A stretch of 36,180 bases of DNA from Bacteroidaceae bacterium (lineage in GTDB: Bacteria > Bacteroidota > Bacteroidia > Bacteroidales > Bacteroidaceae): assembly GCA_024398635.1 (NCBI GenBank), contig JAKSIV010000022.1:1-36180 (forward strand), in the 5' to 3' direction. Shown piece after piece: positions 13,975 through 23,097 of this stretch; position 1 is the first letter of the stretch, and each line of letters begins with the position of its first letter. A program made the position numbers and the translations under genes. Below the pieces are notes generated by a model that had not been told where the DNA came from, made no database searches, and saw only the letters and a program-made list of their open reading frames with translations.

Positions 13975-16281
13975 AGCCCGCAGAACAATGCCTGGGTTGC
14001 GGTGGTCATTGCTTTGGAAAAATGAATAGCAGCCGTAATCGACATCAATGTATTCAATCATTCCGTTCAGAATGTCATTCCACGACAGACGCAGGGTAAG
14101 GGCATCGTCCTTAAGGAAAGACTTCTGCACGCTAAGGTCAAGACTGTTCAGCGGACGGGTTATGTCTGCAATATTCTGACTCATTCTGCTCATGTACTGA
14201 AAGTTCACTTCTACCAGCCAGCTGTGTCTGAACTGGAAGGCATTGTTGGTCTGGACAAAGAACATGGGTTTGTCGCGGTTAATGACGCGCTCTCCTGCAG
14301 TTTCACTAGGGTCAGAAACGTGCAGTTTGAGAAACGGCTTGTCAAGTCCGATGGTGTAGCGCGGATTCCACACACCGAATGTCGGTGATGCTGTAAGATA
14401 GAAATTCAGATTGCGGCAAATGTCACTCATGTTCGCGTAGCGGAGCATTACCACGCCGTTGTCATTGAAAGGCGATGCCCACTGTGTGATATTGTTGTCC
14501 ACCCTTTCGTACGATGAACTGAATGCCAGCCACTTCCAGGCAGCGCTCAGCGTCAGTGTGCGCTGGGCTTCACTGCGCAGCCTGGGGTCACCGGACTGAT
14601 AGGTATAGCGGTTGTCGTATGTTATCTCATTGGTCAGGTACTGAAGCCTGGGGCGCAGGGTCTTGCCAGTGTAGCTCAATGATATGCCAATTTCACCCAA
14701 CTGCGTTGAGAAACTGACTGATGGGAACCAGTCATCAAGCTGGCGGGACATGTCATTGTTGTCATCAATATTGTCATCATATCTGAAATCCACATGTTCG
14801 TACCTGAGACCGGCGCTCAACTGGCCGAAAGGCAGACTCACGGAATATTGGGCAAAACCCGCAATGGTGTTTTCAATGTTCTCTCCATCGGCTGCGGGAA
14901 TATCGGCCTTGTTGATGGAATATTTCTGCAGTCCAGTGAAATATGTCTCTTCAGAACCGAACTGCAGCAGACCCTTCCAGACAGGATAGGACAGCACCAG
15001 TTTTGCAGCATACATATCACCGTTTGCCGTTGCATGTGATTCCATCGATGCGGGCAATGTCCAGCTGTTCTCGTTAATCCTGGTTTCATTGTGTGCACGG
15101 CCTATCATGAAGTCGGCGTTGAAGTTGATGTTCATTTTGCCTGCATTTCCGTCATAATACAGATTGCCGTTCCACTGGTAACTTTCCGGTGTCGTTGTGC
15201 GGTTTATTGAATGGACGTGGTCCTGAGTAATGCCGTTCACGACAAAATCATTGTCAATTACAAAGTCCTGGTTCATGTATCCCGATGTGCTCTTGTCAAT
15301 CTTCAAGCCCATGGAATGGTTGTCAGTAATCTGCCAGTTGGCACCGAAAATATGCTGTATGCCCCCTTGTTCCGATATGTAGTTGAGCGTTCCGTCCTGA
15401 ATTTGTGACATCAGCTGTCCGTCCTTCAATGTCCTGGTACCGCCGCGGATGTCTGAAATCTGATATCCGTGGTTTGACCAGTAGACAATTTTTCCGAACA
15501 GATCAAAGCCGCCCTTACGGTAGTTCAGATCAAGAACGGTCCATGACGGATCAAAATCCTTGCAGGTAGTGTATTTCTTGGCCTGGCTTGTAAGGGCGTA
15601 ACTGAATCCTTCACCCTGACGTTTCGCGGTCCTGATGCGCACAACGCAGCGTACATCGCCTCCATAAAGGGCTCCGGGATTGCTGACCACCTCAATGGAT
15701 TTGACATCTTCGGACATGAGATTGCGCAGTTCTGAATTGTCCGTGACCTTCCGGCCGTTAATGTAATATTCGGGCTCTCCGCGGCCAAGCACTTCCAGAG
15801 TGCCGTTCCTGTTTATCATGCCGGGCACCTTTCCCAGTACATCAAGAGAATTGCCCGCATGTTCAAGTATCGAACCTTCAATGCTGGTAATGACGGCATC
15901 GCCCTTGATTTCGGTCTTTGGAAGGGTTTCTCTTATGACCACCTCATTCAGGATATTGGCATCTTCTTCCAATCTCAGAGTGCCGGCATCAACACTGGCG
16001 CCTTTCAGTTCCAATGTCATAACCACATCTTTGAAACCAAGGAATGATGCCTGAAGCACATATCTGCCTTTTGTGGCTGACATATTGAAAACGCCGTTTT
16101 CATCGGCCATTGCCCCCGTAATTATACTGTCATTTCTGATAAGAGCGACCGATGCGAACTCCAACGGTTCGTCAAGTGCGTCGTTCATTACCACGCCTTT
16201 CAGTTCTGTCAGATTCTGGGCGTTGCACACAAAGCATACGTTACATAGGGCAATAAATGCCGCAGCTGTTTTCATCTTCAT
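13900..16281 (-). CDS. Outer-membrane beta-barrel receptor with carboxypeptidase-D-like N-terminal domain
   Basis: A 793-residue protein. It has a signal peptide (MKMKTAAAFIALCNVCFVCNAQ, cleavage about residue 21), then a carboxypeptidase-regulatory-like beta sandwich (about 24-110; LKGVVMNDALDEPLEFASV, FLGFKDVVMTLEL). A plug-like domain follows (about 115-220; LGKVPGMINRNGTLEVLGRGEPEYYINGRKV, given here only as landmarks from LGKVPG to YINGRKV), then a long beta-barrel ending in an aromatic strand (IVLRASYRF) and a short polar tail. It belongs to the TonB-receptor-like proteins of Bacteroidetes that often lack a SusD partner; none is next to it. The ligand is unknown. Its 3' end abuts the IS remnant but looks complete. 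Met3 is an alternative start. Confidence 0.82.
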   Translation of the reverse strand: MKMKTAAAFIALCNVCFVCNAQNLTELKGVVMNDALDEPLEFASVALIRNDSIITGAMADENGVFNMSATKGRYVLQASFLGFKDVVMTLELKGASVDAGTLRLEEDANILNEVVIRETLPKTEIKGDAVITSIEGSILEHAGNSLDVLGKVPGMINRNGTLEVLGRGEPEYYINGRKVTDNSELRNLMSEDVKSIEVVSNPGALYGGDVRCVVRIRTAKRQGEGFSYALTSQAKKYTTCKDFDPSWTVLDLNYRKGGFDLFGKIVYWSNHGYQISDIRGGTRTLKDGQLMSQIQDGTLNYISEQGGIQHIFGANWQITDNHSMGLKIDKSTSGYMNQDFVIDNDFVVNGITQDHVHSINRTTTPESYQWNGNLYYDGNAGKMNINFNADFMIGRAHNETRINENSWTLPASMESHATANGDMYAAKLVLSYPVWKGLLQFGSEETYFTGLQKYSINKADIPAADGENIENTIAGFAQYSVSLPFGQLSAGLRYEHVDFRYDDNIDDNNDMSRQLDDWFPSVSFSTQLGEIGISLSYTGKTLRPRLQYLTNEITYDNRYTYQSGDPRLRSEAQRTLTLSAAWKWLAFSSSYERVDNNITQWASPFNDNGVVMLRYANMSDICRNLNFYLTASPTFGVWNPRYTIGLDKPFLKLHVSDPSETAGERVINRDKPMFFVQTNNAFQFRHSWLVEVNFQYMSRMSQNIADITRPLNSLDLSVQKSFLKDDALTLRLSWNDILNGMIEYIDVDYGCYSFFQSNDHRNPGIVLRASYRFNSANSKYKGTGAGQSVKDRM

Positions 16282-16568
16282 ATTAATAAGATATCTGTTG
16301 TCATTATTTTCGCCTTAATGACGCATTGCCAATGCAGATGTTAAGAAAATCTTTCATAAATCTTTACCAACTTATTTTTTCATCATTCCTTAATGTCTTT
16401 GCTAAGATTCCAAAGTGACATATTGCAAAATGATTAATTGGTTATTGTCTGTAACAAATAGCCGAATACAAAATCAATAATCAAACTAATAGATTTAATT
16501 TTTGGAAAATCTCTTTGAAATAAGAAGTTATTTGTGTATTATTGCATTAACCAATAATTGCTACAGCC
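16282..16568. promoter_or_regulatory. AT-rich divergent spacer with a good plus-strand promoter
   Basis: The spacer separates the receptor gene (minus) from the small-protein gene (plus). TTTG at 16514-16517 and TATTATTG at 16537-16544, 19 bp apart, form a good Bacteroidetes promoter ending 24 bp before the small-protein ATG. No clear promoter for the receptor was found. The region 16330-16500 shows no gene. Confidence 0.5.
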
Positions 16569-16733
16569 ATGTATTATTTCAAGAGATTACAGGAAGCCAA
16601 TAAGATGAGGGACTATTGGGGAGACCGCAAGTTCAAGTTCCATCAGAAGTCTTTGGGAGAGCGCTTTCTCCAGAAACGCGCGGAGGAGAAAGCTGGGAAC
16701 ACTTCTGAAGACATAAAAGAAAATAAGGAGTAA
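16569..16733 (+). CDS. 54-residue basic small protein
   Basis: An ATG at 16569 opens a 54-codon frame with strongly charged sequence: MYYFKRLQEANKMRDYWGDR, then KFKFHQKSLGERFLQKRAEE and a polar tail ending ENKE. There is no signal peptide or membrane segment; it is probably helical and cytoplasmic. I know no family. It is supported as a gene by a well-spaced promoter just upstream (16514-16544) and by a strong terminator starting 3 bp after its stop. Composition is protein-like (aromatic, Arg and Lys rich at the front, Glu and Lys at the end). Confidence 0.6.
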   Translation: MYYFKRLQEANKMRDYWGDRKFKFHQKSLGERFLQKRAEEKAGNTSEDIKENKE

Positions 16734-16736
16734 AAA

Positions 16737-16776
16737 AGAGAGCCGTTGGGGTCTGTCCCCTTTGGCTCTCTTTTTT
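16737..16776. terminator. Bidirectional terminator, GTCCCCTTTGG hairpin family
   Basis: AGAGAGCC (16737-16744) pairs with GGCTCTCT (16764-16771); the inside carries TTGGGG and GTCCCCTTT, which pair further. A-run before and T-run after allow termination in both directions, for the small protein (plus) and the channel gene (minus), whose stop lies in the T-run. Confidence 0.85.
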
Positions 16777-17644
16777 AATGCAGGCGCTCGCCGCAGTGTT
16801 TGCAGTAATTTGCGTTGAGATCTGTCTTCTCGTTGCAGCGGGGGCATCGGCCGTCCTTTCCTTTCTTGTTTGACGAGTTAATCATTGTGGCCGATACGAT
16901 ACCGGTGGAGACAGCTATTATTGTGTAACCCAGAATCATTACTATTCCTGAAAGGAATTTGCCTAATGCCGTTACCGGCGTGATGTCGCCGTATCCTACA
17001 GTGGTAAGTGTAACTATTGCCCAGTAGATACTGGTAGGGATGCTTGTGAACCTGGTAAACGGTGTACCGCTCTCTACTATATACATTATGGTGCCCAGAA
17101 TACATACCAGAACCACAACGAACATGAAATATACCATGATTTTGACTAGGCTCTTGCGGATGCTCTCAAGCAGCATGTAACCTTCATTGAGGAAAGCAAA
17201 GAGTTTGAGTACTCGGAATATGCGGAACAGGCGGAATGTACGCATCAGGGCCAGGTATCTGAGCGGCGGGAAGAATATGCTGAGCAACTGGGGCAGGGTG
17301 GCCATCAGGTTTATGATGCCAAAGAAACTGAGTACATACTCGCGTTTTACGGGCGAGCAATAGACTCATAATACGTATTCTATGGCGAATAGTATGCTCA
17401 GGACATATTCAAGTACTATTATTGACGCTTTGAGAATGCCTACACCGTTCAGTTCCAGATGGATCAGGGCCTGGAACGAGAAGTCGCTGACCTTGACCAC
17501 GCTCTCCAATGATGCCATGAGTACGCATAGTCCGATGGCAATCATTATTGCTATGTCAACGGGCTTTGAAAGTGGATCGGTTCCTTCAAAAAGTATCCTG
17601 TGCAGTCTCTCCTTGTCCTTTATTATAGATACCAGCTTCTTCAT
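16775..17644 (-). pseudogene. Voltage-gated potassium-channel-like ion transporter split by an in-frame TGA
   Basis: One 289-codon frame interrupted once. The first part (17644 to 17369, MKKLVSIIKDKERLHRILFEGTDP) holds the N-terminus and S1-S2-like segments and ends ILFAIEYVL. A TGA at 17366-17368 follows, where relatives have Arg. The same frame continues VYCSPVKREYVLSFFGIINL, then the charged S4-like RTFRLFRIFRVLKLFAF, the selectivity filter TVGYGD, the inner helix and a C-terminal zinc ribbon (CPRCN ... CKHCG). CGA to TGA is the simplest cause, one C-to-T change. Otherwise the sequence is undamaged, so the event is recent, or it is a sequencing error or readthrough. A Met in the second part (MATLPQLL, 17305) could start a pore-only protein. 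Confidence 0.8.
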
Positions 17645-17659
17645 GTTACTTTCTTTTTG

Positions 17660-17722
17660 TTAACAACTTCGTTGTTGATTTTTGTCGCGACTCGGGAGAG
17701 CCTAAGCGAGCTTAGTCTCTCC
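17660..17722. terminator. Two hairpins between channel gene and symporter gene
   Basis: AACAAC/GTTGTT with a 3-base loop lies at 17661-17675. A stronger two-part hairpin is at 17695-17722: GGAGAG pairs with CTCTCC, and inside it CTAAG pairs with CTTAG. It starts 2 bp beyond the symporter stop codon, but no T-run follows directly on the minus strand, so it may be a processing or attenuating element. Confidence 0.6.
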
Positions 17723-17724
17723 TC

Positions 17725-19095
17725 TCACTGCTTCAAAAATTCATAATCTTTGAGTGCCTTAATTGCCTTGGGGTATAGCAGGATGATAGCGATGACTGTA
17801 AACCACGCCATGATTCCCATGCCTATATCACCCAGCTGCCACACCACATCGGCCTCACGTACGGCTCCGTAAACTACCGATGCCAGCATGACGGCCTGCA
17901 GGATGCGGATGACCAGTTTCTCGCGTTTGGGATTCCTGCCTCTGAAGAGGTAGATTATGCTTGACTCCGAATAGAAGTAGTATGCCATGATTGTGCTGTA
18001 GACAAAGAATATCATGGCGATTGATACAAACTGGCTGCCGAATCCTGCAAACACGGTATCGACGGCATTCTGCGTGAATGCGGCGTAGTTGTTGCCAAGC
18101 TCGGGAGCATTTGCCACTATCATATCACCGTTTGAATCCAGAATGTTGTATGTGCCCGATGTGAGTATCATCAGGGCGGTTGCGGTGCAGACGAACAGTG
18201 TATCGACGTACACTGAGAAGGCCTGAGCCAGACCCTGTTGCGCAGGTGCGTTGACATCGGCCGCAGCCGATGCCATTGCTCCGGTTCCCTGACCGGCCTC
18301 GTTTGAGAATATGCCGCGTTTTACGCCCATTGCTATGGTGGAGCCGATGATGCCGCCGGCTATGGGGTTGATGCCGAAAGCATTGGTGAATATGCTCTTG
18401 AATACTGCAGGAACGTCACTGATATGGTAAGCAACGACCACGATGGCCAGAGCAATGTAACCGAACGCCATGAACGGGGTTACGATCGATGCGACCTTGG
18501 TTATACGCTTTACTCCGCCTACAATCACGATGCCCAGCAGGACGGCCATGATTATGCCCGATGTCAGGGTGGAGACGGGGAATGCGTTATGCATGGTTGA
18601 TGAGGCGCCGTTGGACTGTACCATTGTAAGGCAGACGGCGCAGGCGATGATGGTGATGACGGCAAAGACTGTTCCAAGCCAGCGCTTACCCAGTCCGTCC
18701 TCAAAGAAGTTGAAGGGGCCGCCGCGGTATCCGCTTGTGTGGCGGAACTTGTAGATCTGGGCCAGGGTGGACTCTACGAATGCGGTTGATGCGCCGAAGA
18801 ACGCAACCACCCACATCCAGAAGACGGCTCCTGGGCCGCCAAAGGCGATAGCTGTGGCTACACCTACTATATTGCCAGTGCCGACTCTGCCCGAAAGGGC
18901 TATGCAGAATGCCTCGAATGATGATATGCCGTCTGTGCCGCGTTTCTTGCTGAAAAGCGAACGGACCATCATGCCGAAACGTCGTACCTGCACCATGCGC
19001 GTGCAGATGGAGAAAAACAATCCGGCTCCCAGCAGCAGTACAACCAGCCCCGGGTTCCAGACTAACTTATTAATTGCAGATACTATCTCGTTCAC
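17725..19095 (-). CDS. Alanine/glycine:cation symporter (AGCS family)
   Basis: A 456-residue inner-membrane transporter with about 11 hydrophobic segments. AGCS markers: TRMVQVRRFG near the N-terminus; then ALSGRVGTGNIVGVATAIAFGGPGAVFWMW (a run of which the core is GRVGTGNIVGVA) that binds cation and substrate; SNEAGQGTGAMASAAADVNAP in the middle; and a C-terminal MAWFTVIAIILLYPKA. It imports alanine or glycine with Na+ or H+. It starts at a GTG at 19095 that overlaps the GH9 stop (GTGA), so it is translationally coupled to the upstream glycosidase. Exact substrate cannot be read from sequence. Confidence 0.9.
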   Translation of the reverse strand: MNEIVSAINKLVWNPGLVVLLLGAGLFFSICTRMVQVRRFGMMVRSLFSKKRGTDGISSFEAFCIALSGRVGTGNIVGVATAIAFGGPGAVFWMWVVAFFGASTAFVESTLAQIYKFRHTSGYRGGPFNFFEDGLGKRWLGTVFAVITIIACAVCLTMVQSNGASSTMHNAFPVSTLTSGIIMAVLLGIVIVGGVKRITKVASIVTPFMAFGYIALAIVVVAYHISDVPAVFKSIFTNAFGINPIAGGIIGSTIAMGVKRGIFSNEAGQGTGAMASAAADVNAPAQQGLAQAFSVYVDTLFVCTATALMILTSGTYNILDSNGDMIVANAPELGNNYAAFTQNAVDTVFAGFGSQFVSIAMIFFVYSTIMAYYFYSESSIIYLFRGRNPKREKLVIRILQAVMLASVVYGAVREADVVWQLGDIGMGIMAWFTVIAIILLYPKAIKALKDYEFLKQ

Positions 19096-21182
19096 TTATA
19101 GGGGTCTTTAGTGCCGGGTTTCCAAGTGCAGCCGTTAGCCAGGATGGGGTAGACTACAGACGGGAAACAGAGGCTCTGGTAAATGGTATATTCGTTATTC
19201 TGATAGTTGTCAAGAATATCTATGTAGGCACGCTCACGGGGAGTGGTGTTACGGCTTATGGTCGGGTAGCTGGGATAGTTGCGGACATAGTTGCCGGCAC
19301 CGAATACCAGTATTCCGGGACGCGGACCCCAGCCCTGTTCAATGGTGTAAGCGCTCTCGCGGTCATGCGGCCAGTGTACCTGGTCAAATCCAAGAGTGGT
19401 CATGTAGCACTTGCCCAGCGGGTTCAGGCCCAGAGCGTAGTCCATCATCTGGCTTACTGCGTCTATATACTCCTGCTTGCCGGTGAGCTTCCACAAAAGC
19501 ACGATGGGGAACGAGTACTGCCCCTGTGCTACATTGCTGCCCCACCAGTTCACATTAAGGGATACTCCGTTGGGATAGGCGTTCTGTGTGAATACCGTCA
19601 TTTGTGAAGCAACGGTTGCGTTAAGGATGTCCATGAATTTTTGCACGGTTGCCGGGTCAGTCTTGCTGGCGGGCGCAAGCAGGTAGCTGAAGAAATATGA
19701 AGCAAGCCAGCCTCGCTCGGCAAATATCTCTGAACCCTGATAGTAAGTGCTCTGCATCTGTGCGGCGTCAAGGGCATGTGCCTTTACATACTCGTGGCAT
19801 GCTTCGTCACCGGTCATCAGGTATTTCTCTACATTATAATACATCTGGAAGGAGGCCGGCATCTGGCGGTTACGCTCTGCATAAACGCGGACTGATGCAT
19901 TGTATGCAAGTTCGGCACGCTCCACATATTCCTTGCTCTTGGCCTCGTCATAGGGCTTTATGATGCGGGCAAAGTGATAGAACAGGCCCGATGCCCAGCT
20001 TGATGTGCGCGGGTCAAGTGTCTCGGAACCAAACAGATGGTCTTCAAAATCATAGGTTGTAAAGGGTGAGTATCCGTTGGTCTCGGTACCCCATGGAATC
20101 TGTCCGTCCTCTTCCTGGAAGTATTTCCAGAACATTGTGCCCCATTCGGCCTCGTCAAGGATATCGGGTATTCCGTTGCCCTTGCCCAGTATGTTGAACT
20201 GCTCGTCAAACTTGTCGGGGATATTGAACTGGTCATCGGTAAATAGGTCGGGGAATGCCTCGAAAGTGGTGAGCAGGGTGCTGGGTACGTCCATGTGGTA
20301 GGTACGGCGGTCGGCATCGCCTGCATCATGATAACCGCCCCATGCCCGGATGGTGGGTTCTGTGCCTTTTACTACCAGACGGGCCTCACCGATGCGGTCA
20401 TAGGTCTGATATATTGTCTCGTGGCAACACTTGGTGCGGTAACTGAAATCTGAGTAGGGCTCTATGATCTGTATGCCGCAGCGCTGGTTGAACAGTGAAC
20501 GGAAGCTTACGTATGAGAGTTTCTGTGAGAACTGTCCGCCTACGCCGAAGGGGTATGATGAGCCGTAGCCGTCAACCACAATCTTATAGGGACCGCCTTC
20601 GGGAACCTGTGACAAGTCAATGCGGTATACATAATCGCCCGATGAACGGTCATCGCCAATCTCTACAAGCTGGCCAGATGTAACTTTCTTGCCGATCTTG
20701 TTTTTCTTGAACTGGTATACGGTGTAACCCGGCAGAGTACCGTCAATCTTCTTTACACCGCCGTTGCCCAGATATATGGCAAAGTTGGCAAAGCGCTTGG
20801 TAGACAATGCGCTGTATGCAACCTGATTGGTCTTGATGGCCTCGCAGAATATCTCCTTGTCAGAGAATTTGAAACTGTAATTGCCGTATGGGGTCTCGAT
20901 GCTGTATTTCTGACCGTTCTTGAGAGTGGGTACGGTCAGGTAGATAAAGTGATCGCACTGATTGGCTGCTGCAGCGGTACGGTTCACGCCCAGTACCTGA
21001 GTGCCGTTTACCTTCCATTGAGAGGCATCAGAGATATCGACCTCATTGACATCAAGAGTATCACTTAGAAAATAGAGTTCAATGACGTTGTTTGAGGCAG
21101 TGCGGATTTCCTGGATTGTAAGTTTGGCGCTTGCTGAAATGCTCAGCAGAATAGCGCAGATAGTGGCTAGTAAGGATCTCAT
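19092..21182 (-). CDS. Glycoside hydrolase family 9 (endoglucanase-type)
   Basis: I choose the ATG at 21182, which starts a signal peptide (MRSLLATICAILLSISASA); an upstream in-frame start at 21260 would add residues encoded by the promoter and hairpin. The 696-residue protein has an Ig-like CelD N-terminal domain (about 20-115) and then a GH9 (alpha/alpha)6 barrel. Catalytic markers: GGYHDAGDADRRTYH with the two Asp of the nucleophile/base loop, VHWPHDRESAY with the conserved His, and NNEYTIYQ with the Glu acid near the C-terminus. It is periplasmic or secreted and should cut beta-1,4-glucans or related oligosaccharides. A -7 element TACCTTTG (minus) lies 17 bp upstream. Confidence 0.88.
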   Translation of the reverse strand: MRSLLATICAILLSISASAKLTIQEIRTASNNVIELYFLSDTLDVNEVDISDASQWKVNGTQVLGVNRTAAAANQCDHFIYLTVPTLKNGQKYSIETPYGNYSFKFSDKEIFCEAIKTNQVAYSALSTKRFANFAIYLGNGGVKKIDGTLPGYTVYQFKKNKIGKKVTSGQLVEIGDDRSSGDYVYRIDLSQVPEGGPYKIVVDGYGSSYPFGVGGQFSQKLSYVSFRSLFNQRCGIQIIEPYSDFSYRTKCCHETIYQTYDRIGEARLVVKGTEPTIRAWGGYHDAGDADRRTYHMDVPSTLLTTFEAFPDLFTDDQFNIPDKFDEQFNILGKGNGIPDILDEAEWGTMFWKYFQEEDGQIPWGTETNGYSPFTTYDFEDHLFGSETLDPRTSSWASGLFYHFARIIKPYDEAKSKEYVERAELAYNASVRVYAERNRQMPASFQMYYNVEKYLMTGDEACHEYVKAHALDAAQMQSTYYQGSEIFAERGWLASYFFSYLLAPASKTDPATVQKFMDILNATVASQMTVFTQNAYPNGVSLNVNWWGSNVAQGQYSFPIVLLWKLTGKQEYIDAVSQMMDYALGLNPLGKCYMTTLGFDQVHWPHDRESAYTIEQGWGPRPGILVFGAGNYVRNYPSYPTISRNTTPRERAYIDILDNYQNNEYTIYQSLCFPSVVYPILANGCTWKPGTKDPYK

Positions 21183-21198
21183 AAGAAAATGGTTTTTG

Positions 21199-21206
21199 CA
21201 AAGGTA
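21199..21206 (-). promoter_or_regulatory. -7 element of the GH9-symporter operon
   Basis: TACCTTTG on the minus strand matches TAnnTTTG and ends 16 bp before the GH9 ATG at 21182. No -33 TTTG at normal spacing. Confidence 0.45.
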
Positions 21207-21211
21207 AAAAA

Positions 21212-21243
21212 ATGGCACAAAGGGGACAGTCCCCAATGGGTCA
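21212..21243 (-). terminator. Terminator after capA, GTCCCCTTTG hairpin family
   Basis: On the minus strand TGACCCATTGGGGAC faces GTCCCCTTTGTGCCA and is followed by a run of seven T. It includes the stop codon of the CapA-like gene and separates that operon from GH9. Confidence 0.75.
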
Positions 21244-22200
21244 TTTTTCTGGAACGACAACGTATTTAGGCCGTTCAGTGTGATTGGGATGTATGTCGTA
21301 ATGTGTCATGCGGGTATCAAGGACGTTTTTCTTGAGGTAGAGCGTTACAGCTAGGCCATTGTAGGTGTTGGGAGCACTCATGTTGGATATGTAGTTGCCA
21401 AGTGACCAGACTGTGAGATGTCGTATGGGGCGGTTCCGGTAATCCGGTAAGGTGCGAACGGGCTGTACCACATGAGGGTGACCGCCTATGATATGATCCA
21501 CTCCGTGGGCGTATAGCCAGTCTTCAAGTTGACGTTGCTGTCTGTCCGGTTCGGTCATATATTCGGTTCCCCAATGCATGCAGGCAATTATGCAATCGGC
21601 TTTGAGCTGGCGTGCGCGGGCAATATCCTTCTTTATGACGGTTGTATCGATGTAATTTACTATGCAGGGCGGGGCTACGGGAATACCGTTGGTGTCATAG
21701 GTGTAGTTGAGCAGGGCTATGCGAATGCTGCCGTGCTTTATGATATAGGGATAGAGCGAGTCGCGCTCGGCTTGGCTGCGATAGGTACCCAGATGCTTTA
21801 TACCCAGACTGTCCAGTACATCGAGAGTGCGTATGAGACCGCGGTTACGGGTATCCATACAGTGGTTGTTAGCTGTAAGGAAGATGTCAAAACCGGCATC
21901 GCGGACGGCCTGGGCGTACTCATCGGGTGAGCAGAACTGCGGATAACCGGAGTAGGGGGCTCCACCAAGGGTGGTCTCAAAGTTACAGACAACAATATCG
22001 GCTGCCTCAATCTCAGGGGTTACCTGAGTGAAACAGCCGCTATAGTTGTATGTACCGTCGGGTTGTAATGCCGCGTTAAGCTGGGCCTTATGCTGCATCA
22101 TATCTCCGGCAAAGTAGAGGGAGATACTGTCAGGGGTTTGGGCCGATGCGCCTGGCGTGCATATCAGCCATATCCCGATAAATATGGCAGACCTGGTCAC
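21241..22200 (-). CDS. CapA-family metallophosphatase-like protein
   Basis: A 319-residue secreted protein (signal peptide MTRSAIFIGIWLICTPGASA) of the PGA_cap/CapA family, related to calcineurin-like phosphoesterases. Metal-site motifs are in order: YFAGDMM (Asp), VVCNFETTL (Asn and Glu), LTANNHCMD (Asn-Asn-His), CMHWGTEY (His) and IIGGHPHVVQP (His-x-His). In Bacillus CapA takes part in poly-gamma-glutamate synthesis, but in Bacteroidetes most family members have no known polymer, and no capBC are present. It is 3 bp downstream of folD and probably ends the ffh-folD transcript; its terminator is at 21212-21243. Confidence 0.85.
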   Translation of the reverse strand: MTRSAIFIGIWLICTPGASAQTPDSISLYFAGDMMQHKAQLNAALQPDGTYNYSGCFTQVTPEIEAADIVVCNFETTLGGAPYSGYPQFCSPDEYAQAVRDAGFDIFLTANNHCMDTRNRGLIRTLDVLDSLGIKHLGTYRSQAERDSLYPYIIKHGSIRIALLNYTYDTNGIPVAPPCIVNYIDTTVIKKDIARARQLKADCIIACMHWGTEYMTEPDRQQRQLEDWLYAHGVDHIIGGHPHVVQPVRTLPDYRNRPIRHLTVWSLGNYISNMSAPNTYNGLAVTLYLKKNVLDTRMTHYDIHPNHTERPKYVVVPEK

Positions 22201-22203
22201 GGT

Positions 22204-23085
22204 TTATTCGTAAATGCACTTCTGACCTGCAAGCAGGGTATTCTTCATAAGCGAGCAGATGGTCATGGGACCAACGCCGCCGGGAACGGGAGTGATGTAG
22301 CTGCACTTAGGAGCTACATCGTCAAACTGAACATCACCGCACAGGCGGAATCCGCTCTTCTTGGTGGCATCAGGCACGCGTGTAGTACCTACGTCAATGA
22401 TTACGGCACCCTCCTTGACCATATCGGCCTTAACAAAGCCGGGCTGGCCCAGGGCTGCGACGATGATATCGGCCTTAAGGCACTCCTCCTTAATGTTTGC
22501 GGTGTGGCTGTGGCAAACGGTTACGGTGCAGTCACCGGGGTTGGCTTTCTGCATGAGAAGGCTGGCCATGGGCTTGCCTACTATGTTGCTACGGCCCAGA
22601 ACTACGGCTTTCTTGCCGCGGGTCTCGATATTGTAGCGCTTGAGCAGCTCCATGATGCCGTTAGGTGTGGCCGATATGAAGCAGGGCAGTCCTATACTCA
22701 TGCGGCCTACGTTGATGGGATGGAATCCGTCAACATCCTTGCGGTAGTCTATGGCTTCGATGATATGCTGCTCGTTGATGTGCTTGGGCAGGGGCAGCTG
22801 AACGATGAATCCGTCTACATCGGGATCGTTGTTGAGCTCTGCAACCTTAGCCAGAAGTACATCTTCTGTTATGTCGCTCTCGAATCTGATCAGTGTGGAT
22901 TTGAATCCGCAAACCTCGCATGCCTTGACTTTGGCTGCTACGTATGTCTCCGAGCCGCCGTCATGGCCAACCAGAATGGCTGCCAGATGGGGGCGTTTCT
23001 GACCTTTCTCTACCATTGCAGCTACCTGTGCCGCAATCTCCTGTTTTACCTGTTCGGCTACTGCCTTACCGTCTATCAGTTGCAT
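22204..23085 (-). CDS. folD: Methylenetetrahydrofolate dehydrogenase/cyclohydrolase
   Basis: A 293-residue bifunctional cytoplasmic enzyme that interconverts 5,10-methylene-THF, methenyl-THF and 10-formyl-THF. Signatures: [10 protein letters not shown] with the catalytic Lys in the N-terminal domain, [23 protein letters not shown], the nucleotide site [17 protein letters not shown] and the C-terminal [13 protein letters not shown]. Length is normal. It starts 12 bp after ffh and ends 3 bp before the capA-like gene, forming one transcript. The 10-formyl-THF it makes is used in purine synthesis and in formyl-Met-tRNA. Confidence 0.95.
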   Translation of the reverse strand: MQLIDGKAVAEQVKQEIAAQVAAMVEKGQKRPHLAAILVGHDGGSETYVAAKVKACEVCGFKSTLIRFESDITEDVLLAKVAELNNDPDVDGFIVQLPLPKHINEQHIIEAIDYRKDVDGFHPINVGRMSIGLPCFISATPNGIMELLKRYNIETRGKKAVVLGRSNIVGKPMASLLMQKANPGDCTVTVCHSHTANIKEECLKADIIVAALGQPGFVKADMVKEGAVIIDVGTTRVPDATKKSGFRLCGDVQFDDVAPKCSYITPVPGGVGPMTICSLMKNTLLAGQKCIYE

Positions 23086-23097
23086 ATGTCGTTTTGT

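Noticed and set aside
17366..17368. TGA as selenocysteine or a recoded stop
   Set aside because: No SECIS-like hairpin was seen, relatives have Arg there, and other genes in the window use TGA as a normal stop.
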